The translations under genes were made by a program, and so were the position numbers. 64,000 nt of DNA from Acorus gramineus (Eukaryota; Streptophyta; Magnoliopsida; Acorales; Acoraceae), in assembly GCA_030737835.1 (NCBI GenBank), contig JAUJYN010000016.1:2271001-2335000 (forward strand). Direction: 5' to 3'. A model generated the notes under the pieces. It was not told the DNA's origin and did no database searches. It saw nothing but the letters and a program-made list of their open reading frames with translations. Positions 43,306 to 53,814 of this stretch are shown one piece after another. How positions within the stretch are numbered: position 1 is the stretch's first letter; the number at the start of each line of letters is the position of its first letter.

Positions 43306-45675
43306 CCCCGCTTTGAGCAGTCAGCGGCTGCCGCTACTCCAGTCGATGTGGTGCCAACGCGAGGTCCAACACCCATTGTGGCAGTACCAGTCCAGGCTAG
43401 GCCACCGGAGAAGCGGCGCTGTTTCCATTGTCGGCGCGTCGGGCATATTTCATATGATTGCCCTGATGCTGGCCGACCCCGTGTGCTGCCTCCGCAGCAG
43501 CAGCAGCTACAGCAGCAGCCGTACCAGCAGCAGCAGCCACGTCAGCAGCAGCCACAGGGTGGCCGAGTTGACCAGAGGAGGCAGCCAGTGCAGCCTACGA
43601 GGCGTGCCCTTGCTCCTCAGCCGCAGTTTGTTCAGGGCCGAGTTGCAGCACTTTCGGCCGAGGAGGCGCAGGCTTCGGGTAGCGTGGTCCGAGGTATTGT
43701 TTTGATCTCCCAGCTCCCTGCATATGTGTTGTTTGATTCCGGAGCCACGCACTCGTTCGTGTCTCCCATTTTTGCGAGACGGATGGGCGTGGTGTCCGCC
43801 CCTCTTGATGTTATGCTGGAGATATCATTGCCCGTCGGAGACCGTATTCTCCTCCGTTCTGTTTACCGAGGGTGTACCGTGGTGATTGCGGAGCATGAGT
43901 TTCCAGTGGAGTTGGTAGAGCTCGCCATGACGGACTTCGATGCCATCCTGGGAATGGATTGGCTCTCAGCTAGTCACGCCAGCATTGACTGTTTTGCGAA
44001 GTCAGTGTCTTTCCACCTTCCGGGTCGGAGGTCTTTCCAGTTCGTGGGCGATCGTGACATAGCCCCTTTGGGGTTCGTGTCATCTATCCAGGCGTGGAGA
44101 CTCCTTCAGGGAGGATGCGAGGGCTTTCTGGCGTATATTGCTGAGGAGGACGCACCACTGCGGGCAGATATCAGTCAGACTCCGATCGTTGTGGAATATC
44201 CGGACGTTTTCCCCGATGATCTTTCAGGATTACCGTCGGATCGCGCGATCGAGTTTGAGATTAATCTAATTCCGGGGACCGAGCTGATTTTGAGAGCTCC
44301 GTACCGGATGGCCCCAGCAGAGCTGAAGGTGCTCAAGGAGCAGTTGGAGGAGTTGCTTGAGAAGGGCTTCGCACGTCCGAGTGTTTCTCCGTGGGGAGCC
44401 CCTGTTTTGTTCGTCCGGAAGAAGGACGGTTTGCTGCGTCTTTGTATTGATTACAGGCAGCTGAACAAGTACCCCTTGCCACGGATTGACGATCTGTTTG
44501 ACCAGCTCCAGGGAGCGCGTGTCTTTTCTAAGATCGATCTCCGTTCGGGCTACTATCAGCTGAAGATCCAGGAGTCAGATATTCCGAAGACGGCCTTTCG
44601 TACCCGTTATGGGCACTACGAGTTTCGAGTACTGCCATTTGGGTTGACGAATGCGCCGGCAGCCTTCATGGATCTGATGAACCGGGTGTTTCGGCCCTTC
44701 CTTGACTCCTTTGTAGTAGTTTTCATCGATGATATCTTGGTGTACTCGAGGAGTCTTGAGGAGCACGCTCACCATCTCCGCACTGTCTTGGAGACTTTGG
44801 CCCGACATCAGTTGTTCGCCAAGTTCAGTAAGTGTGAGTTTTGGTTGGAGCGTATGGCCTTTCTGGGCCACGTGATTTCTAGCAAGGGCATATCTGTGGA
44901 CCCGGACAAGACGCTCACCGTGTCGAATTGGCGTCGACCGTCAAACCCCACAGAGATTCGGAGCTTCCTGGGCTTGGCGGGTTATTATCGGAGGTTTGTC
45001 GAGGGTTTCTCGAAGATAGCTGTTCCTCTGACCCACCTCACTCGGAAGGATGTCTGGTTCGAGTGGTCCCCAGCTTGCGAGGAGAGCTTCCTAGAGTTGA
45101 AGCGAAGGCTCACCTCAGCGCCAGTTCTTACCATTCCGTCTGGGAGTGGTGGGTTCGCAGTCTACTCCGATGCATCGCGGTTGGGTGTGGGTTGCGTCCT
45201 GATGCAGTACGGTAAGGTTGTGGCTTACGCGTCGCGTCAGTTGAAACCCCATGAGCAGAATTACCCCACCCACGACTTAGAGTTAGCAGCGATCATCTTT
45301 GCGCTGAAGATGTGGAGGCACTACCTCTATGGCGAGGAGTTCGAGCTCTTCACTGATCACAAGAGCTTGACTTATTTGCAGTCCCAGCCGGAGCTCAACA
45401 TGCGTCAGAGACGTTGGGTCGAGTTCCTGAAGGACTATGATTGTGACATCGCTTACCATCCGGGTAAGGCGAATGTCGTGGCCGATGCTCTCAGCAGGCA
45501 GCCCTTGGGCATGGCCGCCCACTTGGCTGTACGTCGTTGGAGACTTCTGGAGGAGGCCGCTTGCTGGATCAGCGTTCGAAAGACACCTGCGAGTGGCTTT
45601 TTGGCTAGGCTAGTGGTGCAGCCAGTTCTTCTCGACGAGATCCGCACGGCTCAGGGCAGGATCCTCACTTTCTAG
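43306..45675 (+). pseudogene. Chromovirus pol: zinc knuckle, protease, RT, RNase H
   Basis: In the gag frame after the [17 protein letters not shown] is a CCHC knuckle. A Gln-rich linker follows, then [13 protein letters not shown] (aspartic protease), [20 protein letters not shown] and [11 protein letters not shown] (RT, catalytic pair near 44728-44733), and [23 protein letters not shown] and [10 protein letters not shown] (RNase H). Next to YRQLNK a six-codon block present in element C is missing, between two GAACAAG repeats. A one-base deletion near 45650 shifts the frame, so it stops at 45673. It is the best-preserved pol in the window. The lineage looks like the Tekay/Del chromoviruses. 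Confidence 0.85.
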
Positions 45676-46604
45676 TCCTCTCTGAAGGCGTCGCCCGGGG
45701 CGAGCGTCCGGACTACCAGATTCGCGAGGACGGGATCCTGCGGTTCAGAGGTCGAGTATGCATTCCTGACAACGCAGAGCTGAAGCAGAAGATCTTGGAC
45801 GAGGCCCATCGTTCGAGGTACACAGTGCATCCTGGTGGCACGAAGATGTACAGGGGCCTTCGTCGTGGCTACTGGTGGCGCGGGATGAAGATGGATATTG
45901 GCCGTTTCATTGCCCGTTGCTTGGTATGCCAGCAGGTGAAGTCGGAACATCAGCGTCCTGCGGGGAAGCTGCAGTCCATTGAGATTCCTCAGTGGAAGTG
46001 GGAGCAGATCACCATGGACTTTGTTTCGGGCTTGCCGAGGTCACGTTCGGGTCACGATGCCATCTGGGTAATCGTCGACCGACTGACTAAGTCCGCTCAT
46101 TTCCTCCCCATTCGACTCACCGATTCTCTAGACACCCTGGCGCAGTTGTTTGTCTCTGAGATTGTTCGTCTCCATGGCACTCCCGTCAGCATCATTTCTG
46201 ATAGAGACGCGAGATTTACTTCGAGGTTCTGGCGTAGCCTCCAGCACGCCCTTGGTACGAACCTCCACTTCAGTACAGCGTTTCATCCGCAGACGGACGG
46301 CCAGTCGGAGAGGACGATTCAGACCTTGGAGGACATGCTACGAGCTTGCGTTCTCGACTTTGGGGGCAGTTGGGAGAGGCATCTTCCGTTGGTGGAGTTT
46401 GCCTACAACAACAGCTACCACTCGAGTATCAGGATGGCTCCATACGAAGCGCTCTATGGCCGCAGCTGCAGGTCCCCCTTGTGTTGGGACGAGGTCGGAG
46501 AGCGCCAGTTGGAGGGACCAGACCTCAGAGATGGTCAAGACGATTCGCGAGCGTATCCGAGTCGCTCAGAGCCGTCAGAAGAGCTACGCCGATCGTCTAA
46601 GGTC
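45660..46604 (+). pseudogene. Chromovirus integrase (frame-shifted, 3' truncated)
   Basis: Continues pol in the third frame. [19 protein letters not shown] and CLVCQQVK form the HHCC zinc domain. [24 protein letters not shown] and [19 protein letters not shown] cover the DDE core. [12 protein letters not shown] follows. The protein breaks off after [12 protein letters not shown] at about 46596, before the C-terminal domain and chromodomain, where an inverted LTR piece begins. Integrase would insert the element DNA. This copy lacks its targeting end. Confidence 0.8.
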
Positions 46605-48092
46605 GCCTCTATACATGATATATGGGTGCATATCCCTAGCACACAAGTCTAAGGTGGCATGGATACATCATATTAATCATGCATGCATAGCTTTACATTT
46701 ATTACATGTTAATACACAATTATGGTGCCCTAGGGGAGGGCAATGCACGCCTACGTGCATCGAACGCCTCCCTACTGGGTTGGATTGTCCCACTCACCGA
46801 AACCCGGGTCGCTGCGTGACCGTTCGTCAAGATCTGCAAGACATGGGCATTCAATATGGTGAGTAAACTACACAAATACATAAGAAATTTACTAGAAATA
46901 CCCAACACTCGGACAAGCATGCATACGGACCCGCACGCATGCGAGCACGCGCGTACGCACGCGAGTCCGAGTGCCCCGACACCCTCCCGAACCCTCGGGC
47001 AGCCATACGCATGGCCCCCCGCACGCGCACGCACGAATGCGCACGCCCGCACGCGCCCCTGCGCCCTGGGCGCACTGTCGCGCCCCTGCCCGCGCGCCCA
47101 GCCAGCGCGTACCCGCCCGCACTACGCGCCCGCGCAGCACCCCGCGCGCACGTCCGCGCGTCTGCCCGTACGCGCGCACGCTCGTGCAGCGCCCGAGCCC
47201 TTTCCACCCCCTCCTCAGCCCTCCCACACCCCCCCCCCCAACACCCATGCATACATGCATAACCATTTAGACACCCTAAACAAGCATCTAAACAAGCATA
47301 GGGAGGAGGAAGGCTTACCCGAAGAGAGGAAGAACAAAGGGAGGAACTCGGGTGCTCTTTGCGCACCAACTCGCCACCACCAAGTCCACCACCACCAAGA
47401 CCACTCTCAGCCCTAAAATGGCTGAAAACAGGGGGGAAAAAGGGAAGCCATGTGAGGAGGTAGAGAAAGGGGAAATCCAAAACAAAAACCATGGAGAGAT
47501 AGATCCCAACCCTACCTTTCTTTTCCCCTTCTATGCCTTCCTATTTCTTCTCCTCCTACTAGCTCTAATGGAGGAAAATAAGAAGAGGGAGATGGATTTG
47601 GGTTTGTGTGTGAGAGGGATGAAGAAGAGAAGAGAAGAAGAAGGGGTGGACGCCCACTTAAAGGCCACACACACACACACACACTCACACACTCACTTAG
47701 GGTTTTTGGTGGGGATTGACTTTGAGTCAACCTAACCACAGAAAAAAATAAAAGATTTTGACCAAGTCAATGGTCAAACTTGACTTGGTCAAAGTCTTCT
47801 TTGACTTGGTCAAGTCCCCTTTTGACATTCCCACTTGGTCAAAACCCGGATACGATTCGGAACTGCCAAATTCTGAAACGTTACCGGAATTCGATGAAAT
47901 TTTCGTGAGAGGTTTGAAATGGCACCAGGACACATAATGTGAAGTTAAATTTTCAATCGGAGTTCTCAAACTCATGATGATAGCTAAAATTCCAAATTTT
48001 TAGCCGTTCCGATCGAAAGAAAGAAAAAGGTGAAAAACTGCCAGAAATGTCCCATAGGTGACCAGAAGGCTAAAAGTGACACATATATAACA
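46605..48092 (-). mobile_element. Inverted LTR segment
   Basis: Reverse complement of the left part of an LTR 1-type repeat. It ends at 48092 exactly at the LTR terminus (ACATATATAACA) and at the left near the counterpart of about 28804. GATCGT flanks it on both sides (46591-46596 and 48093-48098). It includes an inverted GC-rich core (46920-47210) and the splice-framed segment. It stands where the 3' LTR U3 should be. Confidence 0.8.
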
Positions 48093-48901
48093 GATCGTAT
48101 CCGTGTGAATAGGCTATCTTCTCCTTTTGGTTGGATCTGTTGTAGGGACTCCCCGGCGTTGGAAAGCTGACCTGACAGAGGGCTCCCATCTGTAGGTACC
48201 TCCGATGCGTCGGACAGTGCTGATCGTGGGAGTATACCAGGTAGAGGCTACGGAGTGTGGGAGAGGCTACCGGGTGGACCAGGGGTGGAGAGCGGTCTAG
48301 TATGCCCCAAGAGGCCCATGTCACCCCCCGGAAAGGGTGAGGGTGAGGGGGGGAGGTTGGTTGGCGATGAAACGACCCACTAGAATGTGTAGTTGCTCCC
48401 GTTTTAGGGACTATAAATTATTTAAGGTTAATATGAATTGTGATGCGTAGCTTGTGCCATTCACTGAGCGTGTGGCTCACCCCTCGCATATTCTTTTTCT
48501 CCAGTTATATCTGAGTCGGATCTGAAGGAGGAGCTCCCCGAGGCACCACAGCAGTAGCGGAGCAGCGTCACGTGTTGAGTTCTGCGAGTGAGAGGCCATC
48601 AGCATCCCCTTCTTGATTGTATGTATTGTTATCCGTGCTTGGGCACACACTTGTATTTGGATGTCATTATGTATATTGGCTCTCACAGGACAATTGATTA
48701 TGTATTCAGGTCTGTAATATGTCTTTGAATTACAGACTCAGTCGTTTAAGCTTCCGCTATTTGTATATATTATGTCAGCTACATTATTGTCTGTGTTGTC
48801 ATTTTCGATGTTGTTTAGAGTATTTTATTGATCTCCTGTATAGACTGCTGATATTATATATATTTGCCACGTATCGGGGATGGCCGCCTTGGGGCGTGAC
48901 A
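48093..48901 (+). mobile_element. Right part of LTR 3 (nest terminus)
   Basis: Begins at the counterpart of LTR 1 position 29044 (GATCGTATCCGTGTGA) and ends TTGGGGCGTGACA. The CCAAG duplication follows. About 240 bp of LTR between this piece and the inverted piece are missing. Confidence 0.85.
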
Positions 48902-48906
48902 CCAAG
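48902..48906. repeat. 5-bp target duplication of the nest, right (CCAAG)
   Basis: Exact copy of 27287-27291. Confidence 0.8.
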
Positions 48907-49404
48907 AACACCCTCCAGCGACCAACACGGTGTTGCAGACCCTCTCCGACGACATTGCACCATTTCAAATTGATGCCCTAGTTCAGAACACTTCATTTAT
49001 GTGAGTATCTATTCTTTTTTTTTTTTTGTTAAATTTTTTGTCATTCTCATGGATGTGGTGGCATTGATGATGCTTGTTATGAATGTGGTTCCAGTGGTGG
49101 TGGTTGTATTTGTTGGGTTTAGGATTGTGTTTTGTTTTGTTTTGTGTATGATGGTGTAGTTCATTGTTATGTTGGTGGGTGATGGTGGTAGTGGTAATGA
49201 CCATGGTTGTATATGATTGTTGTAGTTTTTTTTTTTGGGCTTCATATGTGATGTGTTTGTTGTGATGGTTGTGGTTGGGTGGTTCACTACTGGTTCATGG
49301 TTTGGGTTTGTGGAATGTGTCCTGGTAGATGTTATGTTAAAATGGATGGTGATCATGGTGTTGTAGGTTTTGGTTGTTGGTTTGATGATAAGTGTAGTCG
49401 TTAA
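48907..49404. other. Right flank of the nest
   Basis: C-rich sequence up to a donor-like ATTTAT/GTGAGT at 49000, then T/G-rich sequence rich in GGTTGTTG and GTGGTGG, resembling an intron. With 27011-27286 this may be the split upstream end of the MULE-like gene, but no product can be read. Confidence 0.35.
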
Positions 49405-50034
49405 GGCCATCTCCAGTCCTTACTCAAATCTATACCCAAATTATACTTAAAATTTGAGTAAAAGCTTGATTTGATATGATATGTCTCCAACAATCACTTT
49501 ATGTTTTACTCAAATCTTTTAAAAATTTCATATCTTCTTCTAATTATTTCCTATAAACATTTTCAAAGTCTTTTCCTTAAACATTTTTACTACTCAATTT
49601 TTCTTTGCTTCAAAATATTTAAATTTAAAAATTATTATCATCAATTTTTTTTTAAAAAAGGTAAAAGTAATATTTTTTTTTATTGGAGTAAAAACAAGAA
49701 GTTAAAAAACAAAGATGAAAACTTAAGAAAGAAGACTTTTTTTTTTTATTTCAAGAGATGGTGAAAATTTTGGGGGGTGGGAAAAAATCTAATATAATTA
49801 AACTAAAGGTGGAGTTGAAGGGAAAAAAATGCTACATTGAAATAAAATGTGGAGACAAAGGAAAAAAAAATGTTAAAATTTGGGTAAAGATTTGAGTCTC
49901 CCTTGATTTGAGTAAAGATTTGAGTAAAAGCTTGATTTGGTATAGGTATGGGTAAATGATTGGAGAGGGTTTTGGGTGATTTTTACTCAAATTTAAGTTT
50001 GAGTAAATGTTTGAGTATAGGATTGGAGATGCTC
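49405..50034. mobile_element. MITE with CATCTCCA termini (TAA flanks)
   Basis: The left end GGCCATCTCCAGTCCTTACTC and the right end GAGTATAGGATTGGAGATGCTC are inverted copies. TAA lies on both outer sides (49402-49404 and 50035-50037). The interior is A/T-rich with repeated TTTGAGTAAA and inverted ACTCAAAT. It is a non-coding PIF/Harbinger-type MITE, apparently in an intron of the MULE-like gene. Confidence 0.65.
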
Positions 50035-50256
50035 TAAACATGTCATTGTGCATTTTTTTAGCAACCATGTGATTTTGTTTATCACCATTGTTCTTACAGG
50101 CATGGTCGGACACGGATATGATCAACCTTGAATTATAGAACCACCACAAGTGTTTGAGGCATGAGCAGTGAGGTTCGCATTTAGAATTTGTAATCTTTCT
50201 TTATTTAGACCCAATGATGTATATGTAGTCATGACATATGTTAAATGTATATGCAG

Positions 50257-51534
50257 AGATTGATAATACCTTTCGTTCAAGATGTTGAGGAGCCTTTCCC
50301 TGAGGTGAGGGAGGCCATTTCCAATGACCCTATCACGAACATTGACACCACCGAGCATTTCTCTACATCCTTGGTAATATGAAGCCCTCAAACATTAATT
50401 TCATTTGTTGGTATATATGAGATGTCCAATGTATATATTTGATATTCTCATTGTTTCAGGGTTTCGACAATCGAACGGAACTAATTGACTGGGTCAAAAG
50501 AGTTGGTAGAAATATCGGGGTCATCGTTGTCATTGGGCGGTCAGAACATTCAAGGCCGAATAAATCAGCCCGAGTGGATCTAATATGTGAGAGGGGGGGG
50601 GGGTAAATATGATAGTCGACAAAGAAAGAAAGACATTGACAAGAAGGATAGAAAGAAGCGTCAGTCGGGTACGAAGAAGTGTGGTTGTCTCTTCAAGTTG
50701 CGCGCCATAGAGCATTCAGGGAGATGGACATTGAGAGTGTTATGTGGTTCACATAATCATCCCCTTATCATCAGCTTCGAGGGTCACTCTTTTGCTGGGA
50801 AGTTGCTGGAGGATGAATACACAGTGGTAGAAGGAATGTCAGTGAGTGGTATGCGGCCACGCGACATCCTAATGCACTTGAAGTGTAGAGATCCAACCAA
50901 TGTCAGCTCAATGAAGACCATATACAATGCTCGGTTTAAAATGCGGGTCCTACAGATGTGTGGTCACACACATATGCAACAATTGATGAAGTTAATCTAT
51001 GATCACGGGTATATTGAGCGGCATCGAGTGCAAGAGAACGCTGAGGTTGTGTCAGAAATCTTTTTTGCGCATCCTAAGTCTATTCAGCTAGTCCACGTGT
51101 TTCCTTTGGTCTTCATGATGGACTGCACTTACAAGACCAACCAATATAGAATGCCATTACTGGAGATAGTGGGGGTGACTTCCACAGGCAAGACATTTGT
51201 TGCAGCCTTAGTTTATCTACGGGCGGAAAAGGAAGATAACTATGCCTGGGCGATGGAATGTTTTAAGTCGCTCTTTGACGGTATCCCATTCCCGAAGGTA
51301 ATCATAACCGACCATGAGCTCGGTTTGATGAAGGCTGTATCTATGGTGTTTCCTTCTACTGTCTGCCTACTTTGTCGTGTTCACATTGCAACGAATGTCT
51401 TGAAAAACTATAGAAAAGCATTCTTCGATCTAGAGACATGGGACAAGTTCAATGGAGCATGGTTTGGAGTGATGAGAGCATTAATGGAGGAAGAATTTTG
51501 TAGAAAAGTGATTCATTTTGTCTATGTACTGTAA
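50257..51534 (+). pseudogene. MULE transposase-like gene (truncated, frame-shifted)
   Basis: Mutator-like transposases cut and insert DNA through a DDE core. One exon, 50257-50373 (PEVREAISNDPITNIDTTEH), and a second from 50460 have GT-AG borders and join in phase. The second reads FDNRTELIDWVKRVGRNIG, the FAR1-like zinc region around CERGG, KKCGCLFKL and CGSHNHP, then FMMDCTYKTNQYRMPLLEIV (first Asp) and FPKVIITDHELGLMKAV (second Asp), CRVHI, and stops at 51534. Eleven Gs at 50593-50603 break the frame; ten would restore it. The catalytic Glu region and SWIM zinc finger are absent. A leader ATG at 50102 meets TGA after MVGHGYDQP. Confidence 0.75.
50593..50603 (+). repeat. G11 homopolymer causing a frameshift
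   Basis: The upstream frame reads tgt-gag-agg and then reaches TAA after eleven Gs. The downstream frame (KYDSRQRKK) needs one G fewer. Either replication slippage or a base-calling error would explain it. Confidence 0.7.
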
Positions 51535-52062
51535 GTCAAAATCCGTTGATGGGGTAAAGGTCACACAGTGATTTATTTTGTATATGTAGTATAGTTAGTC
51601 AAAATAGTCAAGGTATAAAGGGCATGATATGATTCATTTTGTATTTAGTCAAAGATCAGTAGTACTCTTGTAAATTTCACGAGTTCATTTTGTTCAATCT
51701 AGATGATGTTATTGTATAATTATTTTTCATGCTGCTCTCATTTGTTTATATATGACTCATGAATGATTGATATGATTGATGAGTGAGAATGAATGATCGA
51801 GTCATTTGTTATTGTGAGAATGCTTTAGTGATTCATTTGTTTTGTAGCCCCTAGACACCGTTCCACAAAAACAAAGATATGTCCAGAAAGGTGCAGACCC
51901 CATTCGACTCAACAAATGAAATTCACAACTCCCAAATCGACTAGACGTAGGCGTCTCTGTAAGTTATGGGCGATCTATTTCAATCAAACCCAAAAAATAA
52001 AAAATCATACAAAGATTTAGTATAAACATACTCAATCCATTTAGTATATAAAAAAAAAACCC
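51535..52062. other. 3' flank of MULE-like gene
   Basis: A/T-rich sequence with several imperfect copies of GATTCATTTTGT. From 51890 a diverged stretch (CATTCGACTC, GTAGGCG, GGGCGA) resembles the 88-bp repeat that follows. No coding segment is supported. Confidence 0.4.
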
Positions 52063-52416
52063 ATTCGACCCGAATCAGTCGTACCTTTTGTCTATAGGCG
52101 ACTGAAACCGGTCGAACACATTCAAAACACAGGCATGTGAAATTCAGACCGTTCGACCCGGATGAGTCGTAGGTTTATGGTATGGGCGACTGAAACCGGT
52201 CGAACACCTTCAAAACACAGGCATGTGAAATTCAGACCGTTCGACCCGAATCAGTCATATGTTTATGGTATGGGCGACTGAAACAGGTCGAACACTTTCA
52301 AAACACAGGCATGTGAAATTCAGACCGTTCGACCTGAATGAGTCGTAGGTTTATGGTATGGGCGACTGAAATTGGTCGAACACATTCGAAACACAGGCAT
52401 GTGAAATTCAGACCGT
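52063..52416 (+). repeat. 88-bp tandem array, left part (four units)
   Basis: Units start at 52063, 52151, 52239 and 52327, exactly 88 bp apart. Each holds GTTCGACC (ATTCGACC in the first), CAGTCG/CAGTC, GGGCGACTG, GGTCGAAC and AAACACAGGCATGTGAAATT. GTTCGACC and GGTCGAAC are perfect inverted copies, and inner CAGTC/GACTG add a second stem across symmetrical 5-nt internal loops. The array is cut at 52414-52416 by the LTR of element C. 88 is not a multiple of three, so it is unlikely to be coding. Confidence 0.85.
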
Positions 52417-53769
52417 ACGCACGGCCACCCGCCCCGGGCGCACAGCTGAGCCCCGGCCTGCGTGCCCAGCGCACTACCGAGCCCCCTGCCCGCACGCCCG
52501 GACACTCTGCCGAGCACCCCGGGTGCACCGCGCTCTCACTGCGCCCCAGCGCAGCAACCCGTGCGCACACCCGCACGCCCTGCGCCCCAATGCCTCACCC
52601 CGCGCGCACCACCGGCTCGCCTCACCGCGCGCGCACGCCTCCGCACAGCGCCCTGCGCGCAACACCCGCACGCGGCCCCGCGCGCACGGCACGCACCGCG
52701 CCTCTGCGCAGCGCTCCGCGCGCACGCCCTCGCACGGTGCCCAGCGCGCAGCACCTGCACACCCTGCTCAACCCTCGCGCACGCCCGCACGCACACCCTC
52801 GCGCACGCGCGCGTGCCCTGCCAGCATGCTCGATAGCGCCCTGCCCTGCGCCTGCCTGCCTGCGCTGCCAACCTACCCGAGACACCCTACCACCTCCCCG
52901 ACGGCCACCAATGGCCACCAACAGCCACCAACCGCCACCAACTGCCACCAATAGCCAAAATCACCCTCCTAACATGCATCTAAACATGGAAAGAAAGGAA
53001 AGAAACCTCACCCAAGGAAGGAAAGGAAGGAAGGGAAGATCGGGTGCTCCTCACGCACCGAAACACCTCCTCCAAGGCCACCACCACCAAGATCTCTTTC
53101 AGCCTTCAAAGTGGCTGAAATCAGAGGAGAAAAGAGGGCATGAGAGGGGGTCACACTTGAGGGAACTCGAATCCGAGACCACCGGAAGATAGATCGGGAG
53201 CTCACCTATCTTTTCTCTTCTTAGGGTTTTTGGTTTCAAGCACCCTAGCTAGGTCTTAAAGAGGATTTAAAGAGAGGAGGAGAGAGAGATTTGGGTGGAG
53301 AAGATGATGAATAGTGAAGGAGATATTTTCTCTAGCTTGACTTATAAGTCAACACACACTTAGATTAGGTTAAACCGGGATTAGGGAGGATTAAGATTAG
53401 GTTTAAGTGTGGTTTGACCTTAGTCAACCCAACCACACTAAAATCCAAACCAATTTGACCAAGTCATGGGGCCCACTTTGACCAAGTCAAGTCTCCCAAT
53501 GACTTCTCGCTCGGTCAAAACCCGGATACGCTTCAGAACTGTAAAATTCTGAAACGTTACCGGAATTCAATGAAATTTTCGTGAGTGGCTTGGAATGGCA
53601 CCAGGACACATAATGTGCAGTTAGATTTTCAATCGGAGTCCTCAAACTCAGGATGATAGCTAACAGTCCAAAATTTTAGCTGTTCCGATCAAAAAACGAA
53701 AAAAAAACCGAAAAACTGCCAGAATGTTCCAATGGTTACCAGAAGGCTAAAATTGACACATATATAACA
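52417..53769 (-). mobile_element. Element C 3' LTR (truncated)
   Basis: Keeps the start (TGACACATATATAACA, ending 53769) and GC-rich core (about 52417-52870), and lacks about 1.5 kb corresponding to 58710-60239 of the 5' LTR. Confidence 0.85.
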
Positions 53770-53782
53770 TTCTCCCCCCCTT
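53770..53782 (-). other. Polypurine tract of element C
   Basis: Reads AAGGGGGGGAGAA on the minus strand directly before the 3' LTR. Confidence 0.75.
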
Positions 53783-53814
53783 AGGAAATTTTGTTCTCAA
53801 AATAAATACAAGAA

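Noticed and set aside
49009-49410. Minus-strand Thr/His/Asn-rich frame
   Set aside because: It is the reverse of a T/G-rich low-complexity intron-like region and has no domain.
51531-51847. Extra intron extending the MULE coding region
   Set aside because: GTAAGT and a later TTTTGTAG acceptor exist, but the joined frame meets a stop within two codons.
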